DNA of 64,000 nucleotides from CAVVTR01 sp963751245 (GTDB lineage Bacteria > Acidobacteriota > Thermoanaerobaculia > Thermoanaerobaculales > Thermoanaerobaculaceae). The DNA is taken from positions 1-64,000 of the forward strand of contig CAVVTR010000007.1 in the NCBI GenBank assembly GCA_963751245.1, written 5' to 3'. A model generated the notes under the pieces. That model had not been told where the DNA came from. It did not search any database and saw only the letters and a program-made list of their open reading frames with translations. Both the position numbers and the translations under genes were made by a program. This document shows, one piece after another, positions 56,752-64,000 of this stretch; position 1 is the first letter of the stretch; each line of letters starts with the position of its first letter.

Positions 56752-57918
56752 TCAGGAGCCGCCGCCGCCCTGCAGGAGCTTCATCATCTCCCCGCGCAGG
56801 CGCTCCTTCTCCTTTTCGATGTAGGTGTCGTAGTCCTCGATCTTGCTGTTGTGGATCCAGTAGTTGCGCGGGTAGTGCTTGATGTTGCCGTAGTCGTCGA
56901 AGGCGAGGGGCCCCGTCACGCCCATCTTCTCGCCCAGGCCCTTGAGCCGGAGCTGCACGTCGCGGCCGGACCGTGTGTGCAGGTCCTGCAGCGCGTACAG
57001 CGTCGCCAGCGCGGCGTCGTAGCCGTGGGCGGCGTAGGTGTCGGGAAGCAGGTGGTAGGTGTCGTAGTAGCGGCGCACGAAGCTGGCCACGGGCTCCTTG
57101 GTCGAGGAGGTGTCGTAGCTGGCCAGGGGGAAGAAGACGCCCTCCGCCAGCGAGCCGGCCTTCTGCAGCGCCGTGGCGGTGGAGATGGCCGAGGTCGTGC
57201 AGATGGTGCCCTTGTAGTCCGAGCTGCGCAGCACCTGGAGGCCCTCGAGGATGGCGTCGGCGTAGCCACACAGGTAGACCCCGTCGGGCTGGTAGGCGGC
57301 CAGGGCGTCGCGCACCTCCTGCCGCCAGTTCTTGTCCTTGATGCTGACGTTGGCGACGAGGTTGCCGCCGCGGTGCTTGAGCTCGCCCATGAACACGGGC
57401 AGCAGGTTGCGCGTGTAGTCGTTGTCCTCCTGGACGACCAGGACCTTCTGGGCGTTGCGGGTCATCACCAGCAGGTCCGCTGCCTTGACTCCCTCGTAGT
57501 CGTCGGAGGGGAAGACGCGGTAGAAGTAGACGCTCATGCGGGCGAGGTCGGGGGCCGACGCGGAGGGGGAGATCAGGACCCGCTCCTCGTGGTCGGCGAC
57601 GGGGATCATGGCGCGGGCCTCGGCGGTGGTCACGCCGCCGATGATCACGAGGGCGCCTTCGTCGTAGAGCGACTCGGCGAGGCTCCTCGCCCGTGCCGGG
57701 TCGGAGCCGGAGTCGCGATACTCGACGATCAGACCCTGCGGGGCCCTCTTGGACGCGAACGCCTCGTCGAAGGCGAGCTTGACGCCGGTCTTGATCGCAG
57801 CACCGTAGATGGCGGCGTCGCCGGTCTCCGGCAGCACGACACCCACGAGCAGCTTGCGCGAGCATCCCACCGTGGCGAGGACACCGAGGAGCATCACGAC
57901 TGCGGTGAAGCGTTTCAT
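56752..57918 (-). CDS. Periplasmic-binding-fold lipoprotein (LivJ/LivK-like)
   Basis: 388 residues. Lipoprotein signal (MKRFTAVVMLLGVLATVGC) and a type I periplasmic binding fold of the branched-chain amino-acid/receptor family: VGVVLPETGDAAIYGAAIKTGVKLAFDEAF, IIGGVTTAEARAMIP, ISPSASAPDL, and AHGYDAALATLYALQ. Encoded five bases upstream of wzm with a GGAGG site, but its family normally serves ABC importers, none of which is here. It may be a sensor or scaffold of the export system. An ATP-independent amide sensor like AmiC is another option. Confidence 0.82.
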   Translation of the reverse strand: MKRFTAVVMLLGVLATVGCSRKLLVGVVLPETGDAAIYGAAIKTGVKLAFDEAFASKRAPQGLIVEYRDSGSDPARARSLAESLYDEGALVIIGGVTTAEARAMIPVADHEERVLISPSASAPDLARMSVYFYRVFPSDDYEGVKAADLLVMTRNAQKVLVVQEDNDYTRNLLPVFMGELKHRGGNLVANVSIKDKNWRQEVRDALAAYQPDGVYLCGYADAILEGLQVLRSSDYKGTICTTSAISTATALQKAGSLAEGVFFPLASYDTSSTKEPVASFVRRYYDTYHLLPDTYAAHGYDAALATLYALQDLHTRSGRDVQLRLKGLGEKMGVTGPLAFDDYGNIKHYPRNYWIHNSKIEDYDTYIEKEKERLRGEMMKLLQGGGGS

Positions 57919-57975
57919 ACGAACCTCCAGGCAGCGCACTTGTACCATAGCGCCACATGCCGGGTAAAGACGATC

Positions 57976-58004
57976 TTGCACCGCGGTGACGGTACGGTTA
58001 CGAT
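57976..58004 (+). promoter_or_regulatory. Sigma-70 promoter of the small lipoprotein gene
   Basis: TTGCAC and TACGAT with 17-base spacing; the ATG at 58014 follows nine bases after the -10, so the leader is at most a few bases. Confidence 0.55.
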
Positions 58005-58013
58005 GACTGTGCC

Positions 58014-58325
58014 ATGACCCAGTGCCGCACTGTCCTCCGCGCTTTCGGCGTGTCTCTGCTCGTCCTCGCCGGCGCGTGCAGCGGCGATGTCTTCGACTCC
58101 GAGTGCGACCTCGTCGTCCTCAATGATAGCGCCTGCGATCTCACGGTCTACGTGGACGGCCGGGAGGCGTTCGGCGTGAAGGCCGGCTCCGACCGCACCC
58201 TGGACGACATCGGCCCCGGGCGCCACGTGGTCGAGACCCTGAGCGGCGGCGGCCAGCTCGTTGAGCGCCGCTCCATCGAGCTCACCACCGGAGAGGACTA
58301 CTACTGGATCGTGGACGACTGCTGA
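58014..58325 (+). CDS. Small lipoprotein of unknown function
   Basis: 103 residues. Lipobox LAGAC, then a small beta-rich domain with four further cysteines (SECDLVVLNDSACDLTVYVDG and a final DDC), probably two disulfides. The motif LTVYVDGREAFGVKAGSDRTLDDIGPG resembles carboxypeptidase-regulatory-like or DUF4397-type small sandwiches. The gene stands alone between the binding lipoprotein and manC, with its own promoter. Confidence 0.6.
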   Translation: MTQCRTVLRAFGVSLLVLAGACSGDVFDSECDLVVLNDSACDLTVYVDGREAFGVKAGSDRTLDDIGPGRHVVETLSGGGQLVERRSIELTTGEDYYWIVDDC

Positions 58326-58341
58326 GCCGCCGGCGGCAGGC

Positions 58342-59433
58342 TCACAGCAGGTCGTCCCGTCCCGACGCGCGCAGGAGCTCGACGATCTCCCTGACCCGCT
58401 GCGCCTGGTCCTTGGGCACCACGAGCACGGCGTCGCGGGTGGCCACGACCACCAGGTCGCGGACCCCCACCACCGCGACCAGGGGCCCGTCGCTGACGAC
58501 GACGGAGCCGGCCGCGTCGAGGGCGAGCACGTCCCCCACCTTCACGACGCCGTCCTCGGCGGCGAGCACTTCCTCCAGCCCCGGCCACGCCCCCACGTCG
58601 GACCACCCCAGCTCCACCGGCAGCACCCACACGCGCTCGGCGCGCTCCAGCACCCCGTAGTCGATGGAGATCCGCTCGAGCCCCGGGTAACGCGCCGCCA
58701 GCGCCGCCGCCATCCCGTCGCTCTCGGCCTGCCGGAAGAGCGCGTCGAGGCCGGCCGCGAGGGCGGGGAGGTGGGCCCGGATCGCGCCCTCGATGGCCCC
58801 CGTGGTCCACGCGAACATGCCGGAGTTCCACCGGAACCGGCCCGAGGCCAGCATCGCCTCGGCCCGCGGCCGGTCGGGCTTCTCGACGAAGCGGACGGCG
58901 CGGTGCACCGGGAGGCCGTCCGCCGTTCCCTCCGCCTCGCCGAGCTCGACGTACCCGAACCCGGTGTCCGGACGGGCGGGGCGGATCCCCAGCGTGACGA
59001 GCCCGTCCCGCGCCCTGGCCACCGCCACCGCGGCGGCCAGCGCGCGCCGCAACGCCGCCCCGTCGGGGATCACGTGGTCGGCGGGGAGCACGACCATGGC
59101 CGCGGAGGGCCAGCGGCGCGCCACGGTCCACGCGGCGAGCCCGACGCACGCCGCGGTGTCGCGGCCCTCCGGCTCCACGAGGATGTTCTCGGCGGGAACC
59201 TCCGGCAGCTCGGCGCGCACCGCGTCGGCCACGGCGGAGCCGGTGACCACCAGGACGCGCTCCGGTGGGACCAGGGCCCCGAGTCGGTCGACGGTCGCCC
59301 GCAGCAGGGACCGGTCACCGGCCAGGGGGAGCAGCTGCTTGGGCCGGCGGCGGCGCGACAGGGGCCAGAACCGGGTTCCGGAGCCTCCGGCCATGACGAC
59401 GGCGCACAGGGTGGAGTTCTCAGAGGAGCTCAT
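58342..59433 (-). CDS. manC: Mannose-1-phosphate guanylyltransferase
   Basis: 363 residues. Makes GDP-mannose for glycans. Nucleotidyltransferase motif VVMAGGSGTRFWPLSRRRRPKQLL, EPEGRDTAACVGLAA, LPADHVI, FVEKPDRP, and FRWNSGMFAW. No C-terminal cupin isomerase domain, so it is the monofunctional type. ATG at 59433 is preceded by GAGG and overlaps the HAD gene end by 14 bases. The phosphohexomutase at 19.6 kb could provide mannose-1-phosphate. Confidence 0.93.
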   Translation of the reverse strand: MSSSENSTLCAVVMAGGSGTRFWPLSRRRRPKQLLPLAGDRSLLRATVDRLGALVPPERVLVVTGSAVADAVRAELPEVPAENILVEPEGRDTAACVGLAAWTVARRWPSAAMVVLPADHVIPDGAALRRALAAAVAVARARDGLVTLGIRPARPDTGFGYVELGEAEGTADGLPVHRAVRFVEKPDRPRAEAMLASGRFRWNSGMFAWTTGAIEGAIRAHLPALAAGLDALFRQAESDGMAAALAARYPGLERISIDYGVLERAERVWVLPVELGWSDVGAWPGLEEVLAAEDGVVKVGDVLALDAAGSVVVSDGPLVAVVGVRDLVVVATRDAVLVVPKDQAQRVREIVELLRASGRDDLL

Positions 59434-60130
59434 ACAAACCTCGCAGATCACGGACCCGGCGGTAGCCGTCGGGAAAGATCCAGGCGCGGTCCACCAGCAC
59501 CGGCCGCACCCCGGCGCTCTCGGCGCCCCGCACGTCGTCCAGGGGCGAGTCCCCGGCGTGCAGGCACCTCCCGGGAGGCACGCCCAGGCGCTCGGCCGCG
59601 CGGGTGAAGATCTCCGGCGAGGGCTTCTCCACGCCCTCGATGGCGGACACCAGCACGGCGTCGAAGAACCCGCCCAGGCCGAGGCCGTCGAGGAGCGAGG
59701 GCAGCCGGGAGTCCCAGTTGGAAACCACCGCCAGCCGGAGCCCCCGCTCCCTGAGCCCGGCCAGCACCTCGGGAACCTCGGGAAACACGTGCCACGCCGC
59801 CGGGTCCGCGAACGCCTCGAAGAGGTCGCCGAGCACCCCCTGCCAGGGCAGCGCGATCTCCAGCAGCGCCATGACCTGCTGCACGAACTCGCCCCACCAC
59901 GCCCGCTCGCCGCCCTTGAGCCGGTGGTAGCGGTCCAGCCCCCGGGGGTGCCGCTGCGTCATCTCCGACCACACCGAGCGGAACGCGGCGGCCACGGCGG
60001 CCTCGTCCACCGGGTGCCCGTGCTGCGACAGGACCCGGGCGTAGACGCTGGCCGGCGCGGGCCGGCTCTCGATCAGGGTGCCGCCGGCGTCGAGCAGCAC
60101 CGCGCCGGGCCCGTCGACCTCCTTCGCCAT
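59420..60130 (-). CDS. HAD-superfamily hydrolase
   Basis: 236 residues. Motif I reads LLDAGGTLIE (nucleophile Asp followed by AGGT, as in the HDHD3/REG-2-like group), motif II SNWD, motif III in VEKPSPEIF and motif IV AGDSPLDDVRGAESAG. A helical cap lies between motifs I and II. Likely a small phosphatase. GGAGGGG precedes the ATG. Cotranscribed with manC, so possibly a sugar phosphatase, but that is guesswork. Confidence 0.88.
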   Translation of the reverse strand: MAKEVDGPGAVLLDAGGTLIESRPAPASVYARVLSQHGHPVDEAAVAAAFRSVWSEMTQRHPRGLDRYHRLKGGERAWWGEFVQQVMALLEIALPWQGVLGDLFEAFADPAAWHVFPEVPEVLAGLRERGLRLAVVSNWDSRLPSLLDGLGLGGFFDAVLVSAIEGVEKPSPEIFTRAAERLGVPPGRCLHAGDSPLDDVRGAESAGVRPVLVDRAWIFPDGYRRVRDLRGLYELL

Positions 60131-60199
60131 CGCCCCTCCTCTGCCGCGCATCCGCGGTCGCGCTATTCTAGTGTGCATGAAGAGAGGACATCCCCGGTC

Positions 60200-60442
60200 A
60201 TGACCATCACCTGCACCCGATGCGGCGCCGAGAGCGAGCCGCTGCAACAGGCCCCCATGCCCACGGCCACCGGCCGTGAGATCCTCGCCAACGTCTGCCC
60301 GTCGTGCTGGCAGGAGTGGTTGCGCACGCAGGTGATCTACATCAACGAGTACCGCCTCAACCTCATCGACCCCCAGGTCCGCGCCCAGCTCGAGCAGGAG
60401 ATGCGCCGCTTCCTCAACCTGCCGGAGGCGCCGGCCCCGTGA
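60200..60442 (+). CDS. Fe(II)-trafficking/oxidative-damage-protection protein with extra zinc site
   Basis: 80 residues. Pattern TCTRCGAESEPL, then WQEWLRTQVIYINEYRLNLIDP and a terminal MRRFLNLPE match the YggX family, which protects Fe-S enzymes. Here CTRCG and CPSC give four cysteines, so a metal ribbon is likely. Leadered gene with TATTCT at 60164 and an AGAGAGGA site. Its stop overlaps the glycerate kinase GTG. Confidence 0.85.
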   Translation: MTITCTRCGAESEPLQQAPMPTATGREILANVCPSCWQEWLRTQVIYINEYRLNLIDPQVRAQLEQEMRRFLNLPEAPAP

Positions 60443-61800
60443 CGCCCCTGGCCGACGTGGCGCGGTCGCTGTTCCGCGCCGCCATCGGCGCCGTGCAGCC
60501 TGCCGCCCTCATCAGGCAGCTGCGCTTCACCGAACGGGGGCTGGCGTTCCGGGAGGAGAGCGTCGAGCCCGGGGGCCGGCTCGTGCTCCTCGCCCTGGGC
60601 AAGGCCGCCCCGGGGCTCGCGACGGCCTTCCTGACGCGGTCCGTGCGCCCTCCGGACGCGGTGTTCGTGCTCGCACCTCACGATGTCCCCGCCCCGGAGG
60701 CGCTGACCCCCCACCTCCACCGGGGGCGGCACCCGTTCCCCGACGCCGAGGGGGAGCGCTCGTGCGCGAGGCTTCTCGAGCTGCTGTCGTCGCTGTCGCC
60801 GGCCGACGCCGTGGTCCTCCTGCTGTCGGGCGGCGCCTCCGCCCTCCTCGCCCGGCCCCTGCCCGGGCTGGAGCGGGAGGAGATCGTCGCCCTCACCCGG
60901 GCGCTGATGCAGGCGGGGGCCGGCATCGGTGAGCTCAACACCGTCCGCAAGCACCTCCTCGCCGCCGCCGGCGGCCGCCTCGCCGCGGCCTGTCCGGCTC
61001 CCCTCCTCACGCTGGCCCTGTCCGACGTGGTCGGGGACGACCTCGCCACCATCGCGTCCGGACCCACGGTGGCCGATCCGACAACGTTCGCCGACGCCCT
61101 CGGCGTGCTGGAGCGGCGTGGCCTCGCCACCGGCTTCCCCCGCGTCGCCACGTTCCTCCTCGACGGCGCCGCCGGCCGCGTCCCCGAGTCGCCCAAGCCC
61201 GGCGACGACGCCGTCCGACGGTCCAGGGCCCACCTGCTCGGTACCAGCCGGGAGGCGCTGGAGGCGGCCTCGAGGGCGGCCCGGGAGCAGGGGTTCGCCG
61301 CCGCGGTGCTCACCCGCTCCCTGCGGGGCGAGGCCCGCGCGGTCGGCGCCGCCCTGGCCCAGCTGGCCCGGGCCATGGGCGGCGGCGAGCCCGTCGCCCT
61401 CCTCGCCGCGGGAGAGACCACGGTCACCGTTCGGGGCCGCGGCCGCGGCGGCCGCAACCTGGAGCTGGCCCTGGGCGCCGCGGCCGCCCTGGCGGGGGCT
61501 CCGGAACGCTGTGTGCTGGCCGGGGGGACCGACGGCGTCGACGGCAGCTCGCCGGCGGCGGGCGCCGTGGTGGACGGAAACACCCTGAGGCGGGCCGCCG
61601 CCCGGGGCCGCGACGCCGACCTCGCCCTCGGGGAGAACGACTCCTGGGGCTTCTTCTGCGGCCTCCCGGAGGCCATCATCACCGGACCCACGGGCACCAA
61701 CGTGGCCGATCTCGTGCTCGTCCTCGCCCAGGGGCGTCCCCGCGACTACCTCGCCCCCGCCGAGCTCTGCGACCAGATCGTCCCGGTCGTCCCCGCGTAG
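60439..61800 (+). CDS. Glycerate 2-kinase (MOFRL family)
   Basis: 453 residues. Phosphorylates glycerate to 2-phosphoglycerate, which enolase can use directly. N-terminal ALGKAAPGLATAFL, the nucleotide loop LLLSGGASALL, LNTVRKHLLAAAGGRLA, SDVVGDDLATIASGPT, and the MOFRL domain AAGETTVTVRGRGRGGRNLELAL with GGTDGVDGSSPAAGAVVD. GTG at 60439 overlaps the previous stop. Confidence 0.93.
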   Translation: MTPLADVARSLFRAAIGAVQPAALIRQLRFTERGLAFREESVEPGGRLVLLALGKAAPGLATAFLTRSVRPPDAVFVLAPHDVPAPEALTPHLHRGRHPFPDAEGERSCARLLELLSSLSPADAVVLLLSGGASALLARPLPGLEREEIVALTRALMQAGAGIGELNTVRKHLLAAAGGRLAAACPAPLLTLALSDVVGDDLATIASGPTVADPTTFADALGVLERRGLATGFPRVATFLLDGAAGRVPESPKPGDDAVRRSRAHLLGTSREALEAASRAAREQGFAAAVLTRSLRGEARAVGAALAQLARAMGGGEPVALLAAGETTVTVRGRGRGGRNLELALGAAAALAGAPERCVLAGGTDGVDGSSPAAGAVVDGNTLRRAAARGRDADLALGENDSWGFFCGLPEAIITGPTGTNVADLVLVLAQGRPRDYLAPAELCDQIVPVVPA

Positions 61801-61812
61801 GACCGGGCGGGG

Positions 61813-61818
61813 TAGACT
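61813..61818 (+). promoter_or_regulatory. -10 box TAGACT for a leaderless gene
   Basis: TAGACT ends seven bases before the ATG at 61826; no SD is present. Confidence 0.5.
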
Positions 61819-61825
61819 GGCGGCG

Positions 61826-62596
61826 ATGATCCTGTTCCCCCTCCCCGAGGGCGCCGCCGCCATCCTCCAGTCCGCCCACGCCGCCGTGGCGTTCCAGATC
61901 GCCGACCACTGGGGCAACCGGGCCGTGCCGCGACCCTCCCCGCGGGCCGACGTGCTGGTCGCCGCCCTGCTCCACGACGCCGGATGGGACGGCCGGGAGG
62001 AGCCGCCGCGACTGGCGCCGGACGGCTCGCCCGAGGCCTTCGACACGTTGGACGGCGGGGAGCGGGAGCCGGTGTGGACCGCGTCTGTGGAGCGGGCCTC
62101 GGTGCGGGGCCGCTACGCGGCGTACCTGGTGTCCCACCACGTGACGCACCTGGCCGACACCTACTCCCGCGGCGCGCACCCCGGCTTCCTCGCCCGGGAG
62201 GAGGCACGACGCGAGGCGCTCCGCGCCTCCCTGGCCGGCGACCCCAGGTACGCCGGCCTCTTCCGCACCGGGGCGGACGCCGTCAACCGTGCCATCATCC
62301 GCCTCACGGACGCCGTCGCCGTGCTGCTGGCGACGGGCTGTGCCGCCCGCGTGGAGCTGCCCGGGCTCCCGCTGGCCGACGGCGAGGCCGCCCTCGAGAT
62401 GCGGCCGGTGGGTGAGCGCGCCTACCGCCTGCGCCCCTGGCCGCTCACCGGGCGCCGGCTGAAGGTCCACGCCGATGCCCGGATGCTCCCGGCCCGGCGC
62501 TTCCCCGACGAGGCCGCGCTGCGGACCGCCTGGGCCGGGGCCGCGACCGTCCGGCTCACCTGGAGCCTGCTCGCGCCCGGCGAGCCTCTCGATTGA
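61826..62596 (+). CDS. DUF3891-like (HD-fold) protein
   Basis: 256 residues, cytoplasmic. The pattern AVAFQIADHWGN, then ALLHDAGWDG and YLVSHHVTHLAD is an HD-type arrangement of His and Asp (H..D ... HDAGW ... HH) as in the DUF3891 family. Catalytic activity is not established. The C-terminal half has WPLTGRRLKVHADARML. Its stop codon overlaps the -35 hexamer of the tRNA-Asn promoter. Confidence 0.7.
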   Translation: MILFPLPEGAAAILQSAHAAVAFQIADHWGNRAVPRPSPRADVLVAALLHDAGWDGREEPPRLAPDGSPEAFDTLDGGEREPVWTASVERASVRGRYAAYLVSHHVTHLADTYSRGAHPGFLAREEARREALRASLAGDPRYAGLFRTGADAVNRAIIRLTDAVAVLLATGCAARVELPGLPLADGEAALEMRPVGERAYRLRPWPLTGRRLKVHADARMLPARRFPDEAALRTAWAGAATVRLTWSLLAPGEPLD

Positions 62597-62621
62597 CACC
62601 GCCGCCCAACCGGTGTAGAAA
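62593..62621 (+). promoter_or_regulatory. Sigma-70 promoter of tRNA-Asn
   Basis: Perfect TTGACA (62593-62598), 17-base spacer, TAGAAA (62616-62621). The TGA of the upstream gene is part of the -35 hexamer. A GCCCCC-TGC-GGGGGG hairpin follows in the tRNA leader. Confidence 0.7.
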
Positions 62622-62650
62622 GTAGGCCCCCTGCGGGGGGAGCTTCGTGC

Positions 62651-62725
62651 TCCGCAGTAGCTCAATGGTAGAGCGTTCGGCTGTTAACCGAAGGGTTGGG
62701 GGTTCGAGTCCCTCCTGCGGAGCCA
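62651..62725 (+). tRNA. tRNA-Asn (GTT), CCA encoded
   Basis: 75-base cloverleaf: acceptor TCCGCAG/CTGCGGA, D-arm GCTC/GAGC, anticodon stem TTCGG/CCGAA with loop CTGTTAA (anticodon GTT), T-arm GGGGG-TTCGAGT-CCCTC, discriminator G and encoded CCA. Confidence 0.97.
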
Positions 62726-62844
62726 ATTTCCGTCGCATCCCGATTCGCCATCGACACTTCCACCGACGGCGCCGCGCCGCGGCGTTGTCTTCGTAAGGGT
62801 GCGCCCCGCCTGCGGAGCGGGTGTGGCCCCGTGGAGGTGACGCG

Positions 62845-63564
62845 ATGACCGGACTGGAGAGCACCGTGGCCGTCGTGACCGGCGGCTCGAAGGGGATCGG
62901 GCGGGCCGTGGCGGAGGCTCTGGTGGGGCGGGGTGCCGCCGTCGCCATCGGGGCCCGCACCGGGACCGAGGTGCGGCGGGCGGCCGAGGCCCTCGACGCC
63001 GCCGGGCCGGGGCACGCCCGGGGGTTCGTGTGCGACGTCCGCCGGCAGGGCGACTGCGAGGCCCTCGTGAACGGAGCCGTGGAGGCGTTCGGCCACGTTG
63101 ACGTGCTGGTCAACAACGCCGGGCTGGGCGTCTTCGCCCCGGTGGCGGAGATGGCTCCCGAGACGTGGCTGCAGCAGATCGAGACCAACCTCAACGGCGT
63201 CTTCTTCTGCTCCCGCGCCGCCATCCTGCGGATGCGCGGACGGGGCGGCTGGATCATCAACATCGGCAGCCTGGCGGGGCGCAACGCGTTTCCCGGTGGC
63301 GCCGCCTACAACGCCACCAAGTTCGGGCTCATCGGCTTCTCCGAGGCGCTCATGCAGGAGGTGCGGCACGACGGCATCCGCGTCTCCCTGATCATGCCCG
63401 GCAGCGTCGCCACGTCCTTCGACGGCCACGTCGCCGGCGAGGACGACGACTGGAAGATGCAGCCCGGCGACGTGGCCAGGGTCGTCCTGGACCTCCTCGC
63501 CTTCCCCGAGCGCACCCTGCCCAGCCGCATCGAGATGCGCCCCTCCCGGCCGCCGCGGAAGTAG
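62845..63564 (+). CDS. Short-chain dehydrogenase/reductase
   Basis: 239 residues. Classical SDR: cofactor motif TGGSKGIG, NNAG, catalytic Ser in NIGSLAG, Tyr-Lys in AYNATKFG (YxxxK), and PGSVATSF. NAD(P)-dependent oxidoreductase; the Arg in GARTG after beta-2 favours NADP. The substrate cannot be told. GGAGG precedes the ATG. No pathway partner is adjacent. Confidence 0.92.
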   Translation: MTGLESTVAVVTGGSKGIGRAVAEALVGRGAAVAIGARTGTEVRRAAEALDAAGPGHARGFVCDVRRQGDCEALVNGAVEAFGHVDVLVNNAGLGVFAPVAEMAPETWLQQIETNLNGVFFCSRAAILRMRGRGGWIINIGSLAGRNAFPGGAAYNATKFGLIGFSEALMQEVRHDGIRVSLIMPGSVATSFDGHVAGEDDDWKMQPGDVARVVLDLLAFPERTLPSRIEMRPSRPPRK

Positions 63565-63577
63565 GGCGCCCGTCCCG

Positions 63578-63583
63578 TACACT
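63578..63583 (+). promoter_or_regulatory. -10 box TACACT for leaderless mobB
   Basis: TACACT ends six bases before the GTG at 63590; no SD is present. Confidence 0.45.
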
Positions 63584-63589
63584 GACACG

Positions 63590-64000
63590 GTGAGCCCCCA
63601 CGACGACCCCGCCGTGCTCGCCGTGTGCGGGTGGAGCGGCTCGGGCAAGACGACCCTGCTGGAGCGCGCGATCGCCGTGCTCGTGGCGGACGGTCTCCAC
63701 GTCGCGGTGGTGAAGCACGACGTCCACGGCGTCCGGGTGGACCCCCGCGGCAAGGATTCGGCCCGCCTCTTCAGGGCCGGCGCCGACGTCGTCCTGACCG
63801 GCCCCGGCGAGGTCCTCGAGCGCCGGCGCTCCGGCGCCGGGGACGGCCTCGCCGCGGTGCTCCGCAGCGCCGCCGCACGCTGCGACCTCGTCCTCGTGGA
63901 GGGTCACAAGGACACCCCGCTGCCCAAGGTGTGGCTCGCCACGCCGGAGCGGCCGGAGCCGCCCCCCGGCCTCGACGGTCTCCTGGCCGTGCTGCCCCGC
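63590..64000 (+). CDS. mobB: Molybdopterin-guanine dinucleotide biosynthesis adaptor (partial)
   Basis: 137 residues visible; runs off the window. P-loop CGWSGSGKTTLLERAI, VAVVKHDVHGVRVDPRGKDSARLFRAGADVV and LVLVEGHKDTPLPKVW are the MobB signatures. MobB binds GTP and assists MobA in making Mo-bis-MGD for enzymes such as formate dehydrogenase. With selA it points to a Se/Mo enzyme in the genome. GTG start chosen by the family N-terminus. Confidence 0.92.
   Translation, partial: MSPHDDPAVLAVCGWSGSGKTTLLERAIAVLVADGLHVAVVKHDVHGVRVDPRGKDSARLFRAGADVVLTGPGEVLERRRSGAGDGLAAVLRSAAARCDLVLVEGHKDTPLPKVWLATPERPEPPPGLDGLLAVLPR

Overview
The window comes from a very GC-rich Gram-negative bacterium. The leaderless-promoter habit, tandem GspG-like pilins, an MXAN_5187-like protein and the CheY/STAS/RsbW module suggest Acidobacteriota or a neighbouring phylum. 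This is inference; no rRNA is present. Genes are tightly packed, with many 4-bp GTGA or ATGA overlaps, and no gene-free stretch exceeds about 200 bp. The first 377 bases do not belong with the rest: they are 45% GC by my count, encode part of an unrelated membrane protein, and cut off the C-terminus of glmM exactly at the composition change.

Region by region. 0.4-4 kb: folP-cdaA-ybbR-glmM, the conserved c-di-AMP and cell-wall precursor operon. 4-7.5 kb: a periplasmic thioredoxin-fold protein, Mrp and a MIP18-like Fe-S factor, and plsC. 7.5-11.4 kb: tRNA(CAT)-tilS-hpt-ftsH behind a good sigma-70 promoter. 11.4-14.3 kb: a small zinc-ribbon protein, an aminotransferase homologue lacking the PLP lysine, and a CheY/STAS/RsbW-like regulatory set. 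14.3-21 kb: HExxH protein, cyclophilin, Ser/Thr kinase, ftsB-eno, phosphohexomutase. 21-30.5 kb: CAP-domain lipoprotein, cysteine desulfurase, mfd, and a three-gene acyl-CoA carboxylase whose transferase subunit carries about eleven single-base insertions. 30.5-36.7 kb: TldD/TldE-like pair, YchF-like GTPase, TPR protein and selA. 36.8-59.4 kb: a large surface-structure region with a PilS/PilR-like pair, prepilin peptidase, glycosyltransferases, a WecA-like transferase, two O-antigen-ligase-like proteins, two YfhO-like membrane proteins, two tandem pilins, a Wzm/Wzt exporter with a binding lipoprotein, and ManC. 59.4-64 kb: HAD hydrolase, Fe(II)-trafficking protein, glycerate kinase, HD-like protein, tRNA-Asn, an SDR and the start of mobB.

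How it fits together. Each pilin gene is preceded by an almost perfect sigma-54 promoter, while the PilS/PilR-like pair and prepilin peptidase lie about 12 kb downstream on the same strand at the end of the polysaccharide genes. This suggests joint control of pilin and surface glycan production. SelA and MobB imply selenocysteine and molybdenum-cofactor enzymes, such as a formate dehydrogenase, elsewhere in the genome.

A second window-wide pattern is a TANNNT box only 6-9 bases ahead of the start codon in at least seven genes, pointing to frequent leaderless mRNAs. Five genes need single-base corrections to read through. The corrections restore exact codon multiples and family-typical lengths, so consensus error is more likely than gene decay.
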